Below are positions 25,240 through 35,023 of a stretch of 64,000 bases of DNA, in pieces. Under the pieces are notes generated by a model. That model ran no database searches, was not told where the DNA came from, and saw only the letters and a program-made list of their open reading frames with translations. The first letter of the stretch is position 1, and the number at the start of each line of letters is the position of its first letter. This DNA is from Halorubellus sp. JP-L1 (GTDB lineage: Archaea; Halobacteriota; Halobacteria; Halobacteriales; Natrialbaceae). The stretch lies in the NCBI RefSeq assembly GCF_011440375.1, contig NZ_JAAOIR010000002.1, positions 248,001-312,000 on the forward strand. The letters run 5' to 3'. A program made the position numbers and the translations under genes.

Positions 25240-28017
25240 ATGCCAGCGGCGACGGGAATCGTCGGCGAGTTCCTCGCGCTCAAGGAGGCGACCGACGCCG
25301 ACGTGCTCGCGATGCAAGTGGGTGACTTCTACGAGTTCTTCGGCGACGACGCCGAACTCGTCGCCGACGAACTCGACCTGAAGACCAGCGAGAAGTCCAG
25401 CCAGGGCGGGTCGTACCCGATGGCGGGCGTCCCCATCGACGACCTCACGCCGTACCTCAAGGCGCTCGTCGAACGCGGCTACCGGGTCGCCGTCGCGGAC
25501 CAGCACGACGGCGCGGACGGCCCGGAACGCGACATCGCCAGGGTCGTCACGCCGGGGACGCTCCTCGAGACGACCGACGCGGACGCACGATTCCTCGCCG
25601 CCGTCGTCGACGACGGCGACGCGTACGGCCTCGCGTTCGCGGACGTCACCACCGGCCAGTTCGTCGTCACCAGTACCGACGACGTCGACGCCGCACTCTC
25701 GGAAGTGTACCGGTTCGATCCAGCGGAGGTCCTCCCCGGCCCCGGCGTCCGCGACGACGACGTCGTCGAGCGCGTCCGCGACCACACCGACGCACGACTC
25801 ACGCTCCACGACGACGAGGCGTTCGCGCCCGGACGGGCCACGCACGCCGCTCGCGACCACTTCGGCGCGGAGACGTTCGAGAGCGTCGGCGCGACCGACG
25901 CCGCCGTCCGCGCGGCCGGCGCCATCCTCGCGTACGTCGACGCGACCGACGCCGGCGTGCTCGCCTCCATGACGCGAGTGCGGACGCTCGCCGACGACGA
26001 CCGCGTCACGCTCGACGCCACCACGCAGCGCAACCTCGAACTCACCGAGACCATGCAGGGCGGCGCGGAGGGCTCGCTGCTCGCGACGCTCGACCACACC
26101 GTCACGAGCGCCGGCCGACGCCGCCTCGCCGCGTGGCTCCAGCGACCACGCCGCGACGTCGACGCGCTCCGCGACCGCCAGAACGCAGTGGAGGCGCTCG
26201 CGAGCGCCGCACTCGCCCGCGACGCCCTCCGCGAACTGCTCGGCGACGCCTACGACCTCGAACGGCTCGCGTCGAAGGCGACTAGCCAGAGCGCGACCCC
26301 CCGCGACCTCGCCAGGGTTCGCGACACGCTCGCACTCGTCGCGGTCGTCCACGACCGCATCGTCGACGACCCGACGCTCGCCGACAGCCCGCTCGCCACC
26401 GTCCTCGACGCCGACACGCGCGAGCGCGCCGCCACCCTCGAAGGGGAACTCGACGCCGCACTCGTCGCCGACCCGCCACAGACCACGACGCAGGGCGGGA
26501 TCTTCGCCCCCGGCTACGACGACGACATCGACGACGTCCGCGACCGTCACGACGCCGCCCGCGAGTACTTCGACACGCTCGAACAGTCCGTGAAGCGCGA
26601 GACCGGCCTCACGCACGTCACCGTCGACCGGAACAGGACCGACGGCTGGTACGTGCAGGTCGGCCGGAGCGAAGCCGACCGGATGCCCGAGCGCTTCCGG
26701 GAGGTGAAGACCCTGAAGAACTCGCGGCGGTTCGTCACGGACGAACTCGAGGAACGCGAGCGCGACCTCGTCCAGCTCGAGGACCGCCGGAGCGATCTGG
26801 AACGCGAGCGCTTCCAGGCGCTCCGCGAGACGGTCGCCGAGCACGCCGCCTTGCTCCAGGACGTCGGGCGAGCGTTCGCGTACGTCGACGCCCTCGCGTC
26901 GTTCGCCGAGCACGCGGTCGCGAACGACTGGACGCGACCGGAATTGACGACCGACGACGTCCTCGACGTCGACGCGGGCCGACACCCGGTCGTCGAGCAG
27001 ACGACGGAGTTCGTGCCGAACGACCTCGCACTCGACGCCGACCGGCGGTTCGCGGTCGTCACCGGCCCGAACATGAGCGGGAAGTCGACGTACATGCGCC
27101 AGACGGCACTGATCGTGTTGCTCGCGCAGGTCGGGAGCTTCGTGCCCGCGGACGCTGCCAGGGTCGGCGTCGTGGACGGCGTGTTCACGCGCGTCGGGGC
27201 GCTCGACGAGCTCGCGCAGGGCCGGTCGACGTTCATGGTGGAGATGACCGAGCTCGCGAACATCCTCCACACGGCGACGGCGGACTCGCTCGTCGTCCTC
27301 GACGAGGTCGGTCGCGGCACCGCGACGTACGACGGGATCAGCATCGCGTGGGCGGCGACGGAGTACCTCCACAACGAGGTGCGCGCGAAGACGCTGTTTG
27401 CGACGCACTACCACGAGTTGACGACGCTCGCGGACCACCTCGAACGCGTGGTGAACGTGCACGTGGCGGCGGACGAGCGCGACGGCGACGTGACGTTCCT
27501 CCGCACCGTCCGCGAGGGGCCGACCGACCGCTCCTATGGCGTGCACGTCGCGGACCTGGCGGGGGTTCCGGAGCCGGTCGTGGAGCGCTCTCGCGAGGTT
27601 CTCGATCGGTTGCGGGAGGATGAGGCGATCGAGGCGCGTGGTGGGAGCGGTGGCGACGGGACGCGCCAGGTGGTGTTCGACCTGGAGAGCGGCGAACTTC
27701 GACCGGGTGGTGCCGCCGCGAACGCGGCGGCGTCCGGGTCGCGCGAGGGGAGCGCGCCGCAGTCCGATGAGGGTGCGAGCGGAGCGGCCGCCGACGATGC
27801 GATGGGAGCGGCTGCCGACGGTGCCGGCGGTGCCGATAGTGCTGGTCGCGGGTCGAACGCGTCGGTGGACGGCGGCGCTGGTGGTGCTGACGAGGGGCTG
27901 TCGCGGGCGGAGCGCGAGGTGCTCGCGGAACTGGCGGACGTGGACGTTGCCGAGACGACGCCGGTCGAGGTGCTGTCTCGCGTGCAGGCGTGGCAGGAGC
28001 GACTCGAAGAGCAGTAG
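25240..28017 (+). CDS. mutS: DNA mismatch repair protein MutS
   Basis: A 925-residue MutS. The N-terminal mismatch-recognition domain has GDFYEFFGDDA with the F-x-E motif, then connector, lever and clamp regions. The ATPase has Walker A GPNMSGKST (609-617) and the Walker B/signature DEVGRGTATYDG (688-699). An unusually long low-complexity linker of Gly/Ala/Asp/Ser (about 815-890) precedes the C-terminal HTH-like tail. A TTATACGG box about 28 nt before the ATG at 25240 supports this start. MutL is not in the window. Confidence 0.95.
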   Translation: MPAATGIVGEFLALKEATDADVLAMQVGDFYEFFGDDAELVADELDLKTSEKSSQGGSYPMAGVPIDDLTPYLKALVERGYRVAVADQHDGADGPERDIARVVTPGTLLETTDADARFLAAVVDDGDAYGLAFADVTTGQFVVTSTDDVDAALSEVYRFDPAEVLPGPGVRDDDVVERVRDHTDARLTLHDDEAFAPGRATHAARDHFGAETFESVGATDAAVRAAGAILAYVDATDAGVLASMTRVRTLADDDRVTLDATTQRNLELTETMQGGAEGSLLATLDHTVTSAGRRRLAAWLQRPRRDVDALRDRQNAVEALASAALARDALRELLGDAYDLERLASKATSQSATPRDLARVRDTLALVAVVHDRIVDDPTLADSPLATVLDADTRERAATLEGELDAALVADPPQTTTQGGIFAPGYDDDIDDVRDRHDAAREYFDTLEQSVKRETGLTHVTVDRNRTDGWYVQVGRSEADRMPERFREVKTLKNSRRFVTDELEERERDLVQLEDRRSDLERERFQALRETVAEHAALLQDVGRAFAYVDALASFAEHAVANDWTRPELTTDDVLDVDAGRHPVVEQTTEFVPNDLALDADRRFAVVTGPNMSGKSTYMRQTALIVLLAQVGSFVPADAARVGVVDGVFTRVGALDELAQGRSTFMVEMTELANILHTATADSLVVLDEVGRGTATYDGISIAWAATEYLHNEVRAKTLFATHYHELTTLADHLERVVNVHVAADERDGDVTFLRTVREGPTDRSYGVHVADLAGVPEPVVERSREVLDRLREDEAIEARGGSGGDGTRQVVFDLESGELRPGGAAANAAASGSREGSAPQSDEGASGAAADDAMGAAADGAGGADSAGRGSNASVDGGAGGADEGLSRAEREVLAELADVDVAETTPVEVLSRVQAWQERLEEQ

Positions 28018-28170
28018 TCGCAACTCGCTGTCGGGGAGGGGGCGTGCGGGCGACCGGTGGCTGCTGGGGGTGTTCGGTGCGCGTCGGGTTGTCGCGCGAG
28101 CCCGTGTGGGCGTCGAGGGTCGCGTTCGCTTCCCTCGATGGGTGGTGTCGACGCGCGGTGGCTGTCAGGG

Positions 28171-28214
28171 CACGCCGGCGGTGGCCGCGGTCCCGTACTT
28201 GAATCTACGGGCCG
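28171..28214 (+). promoter_or_regulatory. Conserved upstream motif, copy A
   Basis: CACGCC, then GCCGCGG, then CGTACTTGAA followed by a CTACGGGCC-like end. The ACTTGAA core begins 73 nt before the acyl-CoA synthetase ATG. The same arrangement occurs at 50640 and, inverted, at 52329. The remaining part of this 250-bp gap (28018-28170) shows nothing recognisable. A TTTTAT box lies about 33 nt before the start. Confidence 0.6.
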
Positions 28215-28269
28215 TAAACGGTCGTTCGGTTCAGGGGTTTTATCGTACCTGAGTGGGTTATGGTGTGGT

Positions 28270-30234
28270 ATGGACTGGCGGGACGCGGAGACGGAGTACG
28301 AGGACGAGGTCGTCGGGGAGACGAATCTCGCGCGAATGTTCGAGGACAGTGCCCAGCGGAACGCGAACCGTCCGGCGCAGATGTACAAGGGGGGCGTGTA
28401 CGACCGCGCGATGACGCGGTCGGTGCTCCCCGGCGCACCCGACGGCGAGTATCGCGCGATCAGCTACGAGGACATGCGGACGATCGTCGCGCACCTCGCG
28501 ACCGGGTTCCGCGAACTCGGCGTGGAGCCGAACGACCGCGTCGGCATCTTCTCGCACACGCGAATGGAGTGGGCGCAGTGCGACTTCGCGCTCCTCTCGG
28601 CGGGGGCGGTCGTGACGACCGTGTACGCGGGGTCCTCGAAGCGGCAGGTCCGGTATTTGCTATCGGACCCGGACGCGACGGCGGTCGTCGTGGAGAACGA
28701 GGACATGCTGGCGCGCGTGCTCGCCGTCGAGGACGACCTCGACCTGGACGTCATCGTGTCGATGAGTGCGCTCGAGGAGCGCCGACATCAGCGCCGCGAG
28801 GACGTCTACACGCTCGACGAGGTGCACGACCTCGGGTCGAATCACTTCGACGAGGACGCGTACCTGGAGTGGGTGGACGACCGCGACCTCGACGACCTGG
28901 CGAGTCTCATCTACACGTCCGGGACGACCGGGCAGCCGAAGGGCGTCCAGTTGACTCACGAGAACTTCCGGTCGAACGTCAACCAGATCCGGAAGCGGTT
29001 CGGGCCGCGGCCCGACCGCGGGGACATGCCGAGCATCGACGTGGACACGCGAGCGGTGTCGTACCTGCCGCTCGCGCACGTCTTCGAGCGACTGGCGGGG
29101 CACTTCCTGCTGTTCGCGTCTGGGGCGTGCGTGGCGTACGCGGAGAATCCCGACACGCTCCAGGAGGACTTCTCGCTCGTGTCGCCGACGACGGCGACGA
29201 GCGTGCCGCGCGTCTACGAGAAGATCTACGACGCGATCCGCGAGCAGGCGACGGAGTCGTCCGTGAAGGAACGCATCTTCGAGTGGGCGACGGACGTCGG
29301 CGTCGAGTACCACACGACCGACGACCCGGGGGTGGTGTTGCGTGCGAAGGCGAGGGTCGCGGACCGCTTGGTGTTCCAGCAGGTTCGGGACGCGCTCGGT
29401 GGGAACATCGACTTCTTCATCTCGGGTGGTGGGAGTCTCTCCGCGGAACTGTGCGCGCTCTATCACGGCATGGGGCTCCCGATCCTGGAGGGGTACGGGT
29501 TGACGGAGACGTCGCCGGTGCTGACGGTGAATCCGCCGGAGGAACCGAAGATCGGCACGATCGGCTACCCGCTTCCGGGCGTGGAGTTGCAGGTCGACGA
29601 GGACGTGGTCGAACAGGAACCGTTCGCGGACGACCCGGGGGCGGTCGGCGAGTTGCTCGCTCGCGGCCGGAACGTGACCGAGGGGTACTGGAACAAGCCC
29701 GACGAGACGGCGGCGGCGTTCACGCCGGCGGACGACGGCGGCGACGACTGGTTCCGCACGGGTGACGTCGTGCACATGCGCGAGGACGGGTACGTGGAGT
29801 TCCGGGAGCGCTCGAAGCAGATCCTCGTGTTGTCGACGGGGAAGAACGTGGCGCCGGCGCCGATCGAGGACGCGTTCGCGTCGTCGAAGGTCGTCGAGCA
29901 GTGCATGGTCGTCGGCGACGGCGAGAAGTTCGTCGGGGCGCTGTTGGTCCCGAACTTCGAGCACGTTCGGTTGCTGGCTGCCGACGAGGGCGTCTCGCTG
30001 CCCGAGGACGACGAGGCAGCGGCGTCGCACGAGTTCGTCCGCGACGTCCTCGAGGCGGAGGTCGACCGCGTGAACTCGGACTTCGAGTCCTACGAGAAGA
30101 TCAAGCGGTTCCGCGTCGTCCCCGAGGAGTTCACGGAGGAGAACGAACTGCTGACGCCGACGATGAAGAAGAAGCGCCGGGACATCCTCGACCGGTACGC
30201 GGACGAAGTGGCGTCGATGTACGCCGAAGACTGA
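28270..30234 (+). CDS. Long-chain fatty-acid-CoA ligase-like AMP-forming enzyme, copy 1
   Basis: A 654-residue ANL-superfamily enzyme. It has the adenylate P-loop YTSGTTGQPKG (about 215-225), GYGLTETSPV (A5 motif) and the hinge/A8 region WFRTGDVVHMREDGYVEFRERSKQ. The A10 lysine region is near LLTPTMKKKRR. It matches the FadD-like long-chain acyl-CoA synthetase group. Haloarchaea have ether lipids, so such enzymes presumably feed fatty-acid degradation. A paralogue follows 146 bp later. Confidence 0.9.
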   Translation: MDWRDAETEYEDEVVGETNLARMFEDSAQRNANRPAQMYKGGVYDRAMTRSVLPGAPDGEYRAISYEDMRTIVAHLATGFRELGVEPNDRVGIFSHTRMEWAQCDFALLSAGAVVTTVYAGSSKRQVRYLLSDPDATAVVVENEDMLARVLAVEDDLDLDVIVSMSALEERRHQRREDVYTLDEVHDLGSNHFDEDAYLEWVDDRDLDDLASLIYTSGTTGQPKGVQLTHENFRSNVNQIRKRFGPRPDRGDMPSIDVDTRAVSYLPLAHVFERLAGHFLLFASGACVAYAENPDTLQEDFSLVSPTTATSVPRVYEKIYDAIREQATESSVKERIFEWATDVGVEYHTTDDPGVVLRAKARVADRLVFQQVRDALGGNIDFFISGGGSLSAELCALYHGMGLPILEGYGLTETSPVLTVNPPEEPKIGTIGYPLPGVELQVDEDVVEQEPFADDPGAVGELLARGRNVTEGYWNKPDETAAAFTPADDGGDDWFRTGDVVHMREDGYVEFRERSKQILVLSTGKNVAPAPIEDAFASSKVVEQCMVVGDGEKFVGALLVPNFEHVRLLAADEGVSLPEDDEAAASHEFVRDVLEAEVDRVNSDFESYEKIKRFRVVPEEFTEENELLTPTMKKKRRDILDRYADEVASMYAED

Positions 30235-30380
30235 CGAGGACGTCTCGGGATGGATCGTCGGGTTCCCTGTCTGGTTTGAGTGTTCCGGCCGTCGACGCCC
30301 GCGGGCGGTTTCTTCCGAATCGTGCGGCGTGGTAACGAGGGGGTTGATTTAAGCGGTCGGGGATAGTTCTACGGACGAAC

Positions 30381-32363
30381 ATGAGTTGGGTGGAGGCAGA
30401 GCGAGAGTTCACGGACGAGGTCGTGGGATCGAACACGCTCGCTGAGATGTTCGAGGACGCCGCGGACCGGCATACAGAGAGACCGGCACAGCGGTACAAG
30501 GGCGGCGTGTACGATCGGTCGCTGGCGTCGACGGACGCCATCGACCCCGCGCCGGACGGCGAGTACGGGTCACTCACGTACGGGGAGATGCGGGAGACGG
30601 TCAGGTACCTCGCCGCGGGCTTCCGGGCGCTCGGCGTCACGGACGGCCAGCGCGTCGGGCTGTTCGCGGACACGCGCATGGAGTGGGCGCAGTGCGACTT
30701 CTCCCTGCTCGCCGCCGGCGGCGTGGTCTCGACCGTCTACAAGTCCTCGTCGCCCGCGCAAGTCCAGTACTTGCTGAGCGACCCGGGCGCCACCGGCGTG
30801 GTCGTCGAGAACCGGGAACTCCTCGAGCGCGTCCTCGAGGTATCGGACTCGCTCGACGTCCGGTTCGTCGTGTCCATGGACGCGCTCCCGGACGAGTACG
30901 ACGACCGCGAGGGCGTGTACTCGCTCGCGGACGTCTACGAGCAGGGCCGAGAGCGCTTCGAGGAGCACGAGTACCGGTCGTGGCTCGACGACCGCGACCC
31001 CGAGGACCTCGCGAGCCTCGTGTACACGTCCGGGACGACCGGGCAACCGAAGGGCGTGAAGCTCACACACCGGAACTTCCGTGCGAACGTCAACCAGACG
31101 TATCGACGGTACGGGCCGCGTCCGGACAAGGGAGACGACCTGCCCGTCGTCGACCACGAGACTCAGACCGTCTCGTACCTGCCGCTCGCGCACGTCTTCG
31201 AGCGACTCACCGGGCACTTCCTCCAGTTCGGTGCCGGGGCGTGCGTGGCGTACGCCGAGAGCGTCGACACGCTCAAGGAGGACTTCCAGACCGTCGAACC
31301 GACGACGGCGACGAGCGTCCCGCGCGTCTACGAGAAGATCTACGACGCGATCCGCGAGCAAGCCCAGGAGTCCGGGTTCAAGGAACGGATCTTCAACTGG
31401 GCGACGGACGTGTCCCGCGAGTACTATCGCGCCGACCGCCCGAGTGGCGTCCTCCGCGCGAAGTACTGGCTCGCGGACAAGCTCGTGTTCAGTGACGTCC
31501 GGGACGCGCTCGGTGGGAACATCAACTACCTCATCTCGGGCGGCGGGACGCTCAGCGAGGAGCTGTGCACGCTCTATCACGGTATGGGACTCCCGATCTA
31601 CGAGGGGTACGGGCTGACGGAGGCGGCGCCGGTCGTCACTGCGAACCCACCAGAGGAGGTGAAGATCGGGACGATCGGCGTCCCGCTGTCGGGCGTCGAG
31701 ACGAAGATCGACACGAGCGTCGTTCCGGAGGACCAGACCGTCGACGCGCTCGGCGACCTCGGGGAACTCCTCGTGAAGGGCGCGAACGTCACGGACGGCT
31801 ACTGGAACAAGCCCGCGGAGACCGAGGAGGCGTTCACGGACGACGGCTACTTCCGAACCGGCGACGTCGTCCAGCAGCGGCCGGACGACTACATGGTGTT
31901 CCGGGAGCGCTCGAAGCAGATCCTCGTGCTGTCGACGGGGAAGAACGTGGCGCCAGCGCCGCTCGAGGACGCGTTCGCGTCCAGCCAGATCGTCGAGCAG
32001 GTGATGGTTATGGGTGACGGCGAGAAGTTCGTCAGCGCGCTCGTCGTTCCGAACTTCGAGTTCCTCCGGCAGGCGGCCGAGCGCGAGGACGTGGACGTCC
32101 CCGAGGACCCGTCGGAGATGGTCGAACACGACCGGATCGTCGAGGTGGTTCAGGAGGCGGTCGACGACGTGAACGAGCGCTTCGAGCCACACGAGCAGAT
32201 CAAGGAGATCCAGCTGGTCACCGAGGAGTTCACGGAGGCAAACGACATGTTGACGCCGACGATGAAGAAGAAGCGCCGGACGATCCTGGAGCGCTACGAC
32301 GACCTCGTCGCGGAGATCTACGCGGAGTCCGACCAGCGGTCACCGGCCGCGGCGGACGACTGA
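30381..32363 (+). CDS. Long-chain fatty-acid-CoA ligase-like AMP-forming enzyme, copy 2
   Basis: A 660-residue paralogue of the preceding gene with the same motif order: YTSGTTGQPKGVKLTH, GYGLTEAAPV, YFRTGDVVQQRPDDYMVFRERSK and LTPTMKKKRR. Similarity runs along the whole length, so this is a tandem duplication of a complete gene. Differences cluster in the N-terminal 60 residues and in the loop before the A8 motif, suggesting different chain-length preference. It has its own promoter (TTGATTTAAG at about 30342-30351). Confidence 0.9.
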   Translation: MSWVEAEREFTDEVVGSNTLAEMFEDAADRHTERPAQRYKGGVYDRSLASTDAIDPAPDGEYGSLTYGEMRETVRYLAAGFRALGVTDGQRVGLFADTRMEWAQCDFSLLAAGGVVSTVYKSSSPAQVQYLLSDPGATGVVVENRELLERVLEVSDSLDVRFVVSMDALPDEYDDREGVYSLADVYEQGRERFEEHEYRSWLDDRDPEDLASLVYTSGTTGQPKGVKLTHRNFRANVNQTYRRYGPRPDKGDDLPVVDHETQTVSYLPLAHVFERLTGHFLQFGAGACVAYAESVDTLKEDFQTVEPTTATSVPRVYEKIYDAIREQAQESGFKERIFNWATDVSREYYRADRPSGVLRAKYWLADKLVFSDVRDALGGNINYLISGGGTLSEELCTLYHGMGLPIYEGYGLTEAAPVVTANPPEEVKIGTIGVPLSGVETKIDTSVVPEDQTVDALGDLGELLVKGANVTDGYWNKPAETEEAFTDDGYFRTGDVVQQRPDDYMVFRERSKQILVLSTGKNVAPAPLEDAFASSQIVEQVMVMGDGEKFVSALVVPNFEFLRQAAEREDVDVPEDPSEMVEHDRIVEVVQEAVDDVNERFEPHEQIKEIQLVTEEFTEANDMLTPTMKKKRRTILERYDDLVAEIYAESDQRSPAAADD

Positions 32364-32454
32364 CGACTCCGCTGGGGCGGGAGCGACGACGTCTCGCTGA
32401 CCGTCCACCGCAAACGACCGGTTTATGCCCGACGCGCCAGTGGTACTTGGATAC

Positions 32455-34368
32455 ATGCTCGGGTTCGAGAGCGCCCAGGTGCTCGCTACGGGTGGCGAGG
32501 GTCTCGACCTGTTGACGTTCGTCGCGCTCATCGTGGCGCTCGGTGTCGGATCGCAACTCCTCGGCGCTCGCTTCCGGGTTCCGAGCGTGCTCTTCCTCAT
32601 CGCGGCCGGCATCGCCGTCGGTCCGGCGACCGGGCTCATCACGCTCGAGACGCTTGGGGGCGCCGGCCCGCTCTCGACCATCGTCGGGCTCGCGGTCGCC
32701 ATCATCGTCTTCGAGGGCGCATTCCACCTGAAGATATCGAAGCTCAAGGAGGCCCAGGGGGCGGCGCTCAGACTCGTCACGATCGGCGCCGCCATCGCCC
32801 TCGTCGGCACCGCCGTCGCCGTCCACTACCTGCTGGGTGCGGGCTGGCGCATCTCCTTCCTCGTCGGAGCGCTCCTCGTGGCGACGGGCCCGACCGTCGT
32901 CACCCCCATCCTCGAGGTCGTCCCGGTTCGCGACCGCGTCGCAGCCGCCCTCGAGACCGAAGGCATCGTGAACGACGTCACCGCCGCCATCGTCGCCGTC
33001 GTCATCTTCAAGTCGATACGCATCACCACGCCGGACGTCGCCGACTACGCCCGGCTGTTCGCCGAACGCCTCGGGACGGGCATCGTCGTCGGCCTCGCCG
33101 TCGCCGCGGTCGTCTACTACATCATGCAGTACGTGGACGTGTCGCCGGACAACGCCCCCCAGAACGCGCGCTTGCTCACGCTCGCCGGCGCCATCGTCGC
33201 GTTCGCGATCGCGAACCAGCTGTTCACGGAAGCGGGGGTCGCGGCGGCCGCGACGGCCGGCCTCGTCCTCGGGAACGCGGACCTCCCCTACGAGCGGCAG
33301 ATAGAGGAGTTCAAGGGCGACGTGACGCTGCTCGTGCTCTCGTTCGTCTTCATCGCGCTCGCCGCACTCCTCGAGTTCGAGCAACTCCTGGCGCTTGGCT
33401 GGGAGGGACTCGCCGTCGTCGTCATCGTCGCGCTCGTCCTCCGCCCGCTGCTCGTGTTCCTGTCCACGACCGGCGGTCGGTTGACGTTCGACGAACGGAT
33501 GTTCGTCAGTCTCGTCGGCCCCCGCGGGATCATTCCGGCTTCCGTCGCGACGCTGTTCGCGCTCGAACTGTCCAACCCGGAACTGGAGATCTACGATCCG
33601 GCCGCCGCCAACGTCCTCGTCGGCACCGTCTTCCTCGTCATCCTCGTCACCGTCGTCTTCGAGGGTGGCCTCGCCAGACAGATCGCCGAATACCTAGATG
33701 TGATACCAATGCGCGTAATCGTCGTCGGAGGCGGCAAGGTGGGTCGTGCACTCGCCGAACGCCTCGAAGACCGTGGAGAGAACGTCGTCCTCGTCGAAGA
33801 CGACGAAGTAGTCGTCGAACGGGCTCGCGACGCCGGCTTCACCGTCCACGATGGCGACGGGACGAGCACGGACGTCCTGCGGGACGCGGGCGCGGAGAAC
33901 GCGAAGATCGTCGTCGCTGCGACCGGCGACGACGACGCGAACCTCCTCGTGGCACAGCTGGCCAAGAGCAAGTTCGACGTCGAGACGGTGCTCGCTCGCG
34001 CGAACCAGCCCGACAACGTCGAGGCGTTCGAGGACGTCGGCGTTCGCACGATCTCCTCGACGATGGCGACCGCGTGGGCGCTCGACAACCAGATCGAGCG
34101 GCCGGCGCTCGCGGACTGGATGACGCACATCGGCGACAACGGCGACGTCCAGGAGGTCGAAGTGACGAGCGATCACCTCGCGGGTCGAACGATCCGCGAG
34201 GTCGGCCCGGAGCTCCCGGACGGCTGCATCATCGCGCTCGTCGAACGCGACGGACAGGCGGAGGTGCCGGCCGCGGAGTTCACGCTCCAGCGCGGCGACT
34301 CCATCACGCTCCTCGGGCGGCGCGAGGGCGTCCGCGAGGCGATGGCGTTCTGCCACCCGGAGGACTGA
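32455..34368 (+). CDS. NhaP/CPA1-type cation:proton antiporter with TrkA (RCK) regulatory domain
   Basis: A 637-residue protein. About 12-13 membrane helices (1-400) carry CPA signatures such as IVGLAVAIIVFEGAFHL, ATGPTVVTPI, ETEGIVNDVTAAIV and LVGPRGIIPA. The cytosolic RCK domain follows at MRVIVVGGGKVGRALAERLED (NAD-binding GxGxxG-like) and ends with an RCK-C domain. It exchanges Na+ or K+ for H+, gated by ligand. An ATG at 32425 is in frame, but TTTATG there looks like the TATA box about 30 nt before 32455, so I chose 32455. Confidence 0.9.
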   Translation: MLGFESAQVLATGGEGLDLLTFVALIVALGVGSQLLGARFRVPSVLFLIAAGIAVGPATGLITLETLGGAGPLSTIVGLAVAIIVFEGAFHLKISKLKEAQGAALRLVTIGAAIALVGTAVAVHYLLGAGWRISFLVGALLVATGPTVVTPILEVVPVRDRVAAALETEGIVNDVTAAIVAVVIFKSIRITTPDVADYARLFAERLGTGIVVGLAVAAVVYYIMQYVDVSPDNAPQNARLLTLAGAIVAFAIANQLFTEAGVAAAATAGLVLGNADLPYERQIEEFKGDVTLLVLSFVFIALAALLEFEQLLALGWEGLAVVVIVALVLRPLLVFLSTTGGRLTFDERMFVSLVGPRGIIPASVATLFALELSNPELEIYDPAAANVLVGTVFLVILVTVVFEGGLARQIAEYLDVIPMRVIVVGGGKVGRALAERLEDRGENVVLVEDDEVVVERARDAGFTVHDGDGTSTDVLRDAGAENAKIVVAATGDDDANLLVAQLAKSKFDVETVLARANQPDNVEAFEDVGVRTISSTMATAWALDNQIERPALADWMTHIGDNGDVQEVEVTSDHLAGRTIREVGPELPDGCIIALVERDGQAEVPAAEFTLQRGDSITLLGRREGVREAMAFCHPED

Positions 34369-34539
34369 CGTCGAGGCGTCCGCGGCCCAACCGACGACCG
34401 ACGACTGACGACCGACGATCGTCGTCGGTGGCCGCTTGCGGATGCGCACGCGGCCGTGGCTCGCGTGTCGGCGACCGAACCGTTCTTCCGAGTGGCCGGC
34501 GTACGGGACTGCCGTGAGTGACCGCGTCGGGTGGTGGTC

Positions 34540-34890
34540 GTGACCAACGCCTTCGAGGAGTGGCGTCGCGACCTCGAAGCCGCCGGCGAGTTGACGCCGG
34601 ACGTCGTCGGCCGCATCGTCGACGTGCACGGGGACCGCGGGCAGCGCGCCATCGAAGCGGTGAGCGAGGGTCGCGTGAAGGAGTACCGGGACTTCACGGT
34701 CGTCGTCGGGCACCGCGCGGAGTACGTCGTCGAGGGCGACGGCTGCACGTGCAAGGACGCGGAGTACAACCTCGACCCCGAGGACCCGACCGAGCACTGC
34801 TGGCACGTGCTCGCGGCGGTCGTCGCGGACGCCATCGACGCGACCGAGTACCACGACATGTGGTACTCGGAGGTCCGAGAGTTCCTGTAG
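34540..34890 (+). CDS. SWIM-type zinc-finger protein
   Basis: A 116-residue protein (GTG start, MTNAFEEWRRDLEAAG). The C-terminal half has CTCKDAEYN...HCWHV, the C-x-C...C-x-H pattern of SWIM zinc fingers, suited to DNA or protein binding. The N-terminal half is helical. GTG codons at 34531 and 34534 are alternative starts. It stands alone, 161 bp after the antiporter gene. Role unknown. Confidence 0.75.
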   Translation: MTNAFEEWRRDLEAAGELTPDVVGRIVDVHGDRGQRAIEAVSEGRVKEYRDFTVVVGHRAEYVVEGDGCTCKDAEYNLDPEDPTEHCWHVLAAVVADAIDATEYHDMWYSEVREFL

Positions 34891-35023
34891 CGTCGTGGTT
34901 CCTGTAACGTCGTGAACTATCACGCGCGGAGCGCTCCTCTACGGTCGCGAACGGCCACGTGACTGGGGTTTTCGTGGTGTTGCGAGCGAACCTTTACGTA
35001 GCGGCGTCCGCAACAAGGGGGGT

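Noticed and set aside
25228-28023. 931-codon minus-strand frame opposite mutS
   Set aside because: Shadow frame; mutS on the plus strand has Walker motifs and the mismatch-recognition domain.
32425-32454. Earlier ATG of the antiporter gene
   Set aside because: It is part of a TTTATG box at TATA distance from the ATG at 32455; the extra residues are not hydrophobic or conserved-looking.
34513-34543. Nine-codon leader frame overlapping the SWIM gene start
   Set aside because: Too short to judge and no regulatory residues or structure; probably chance.
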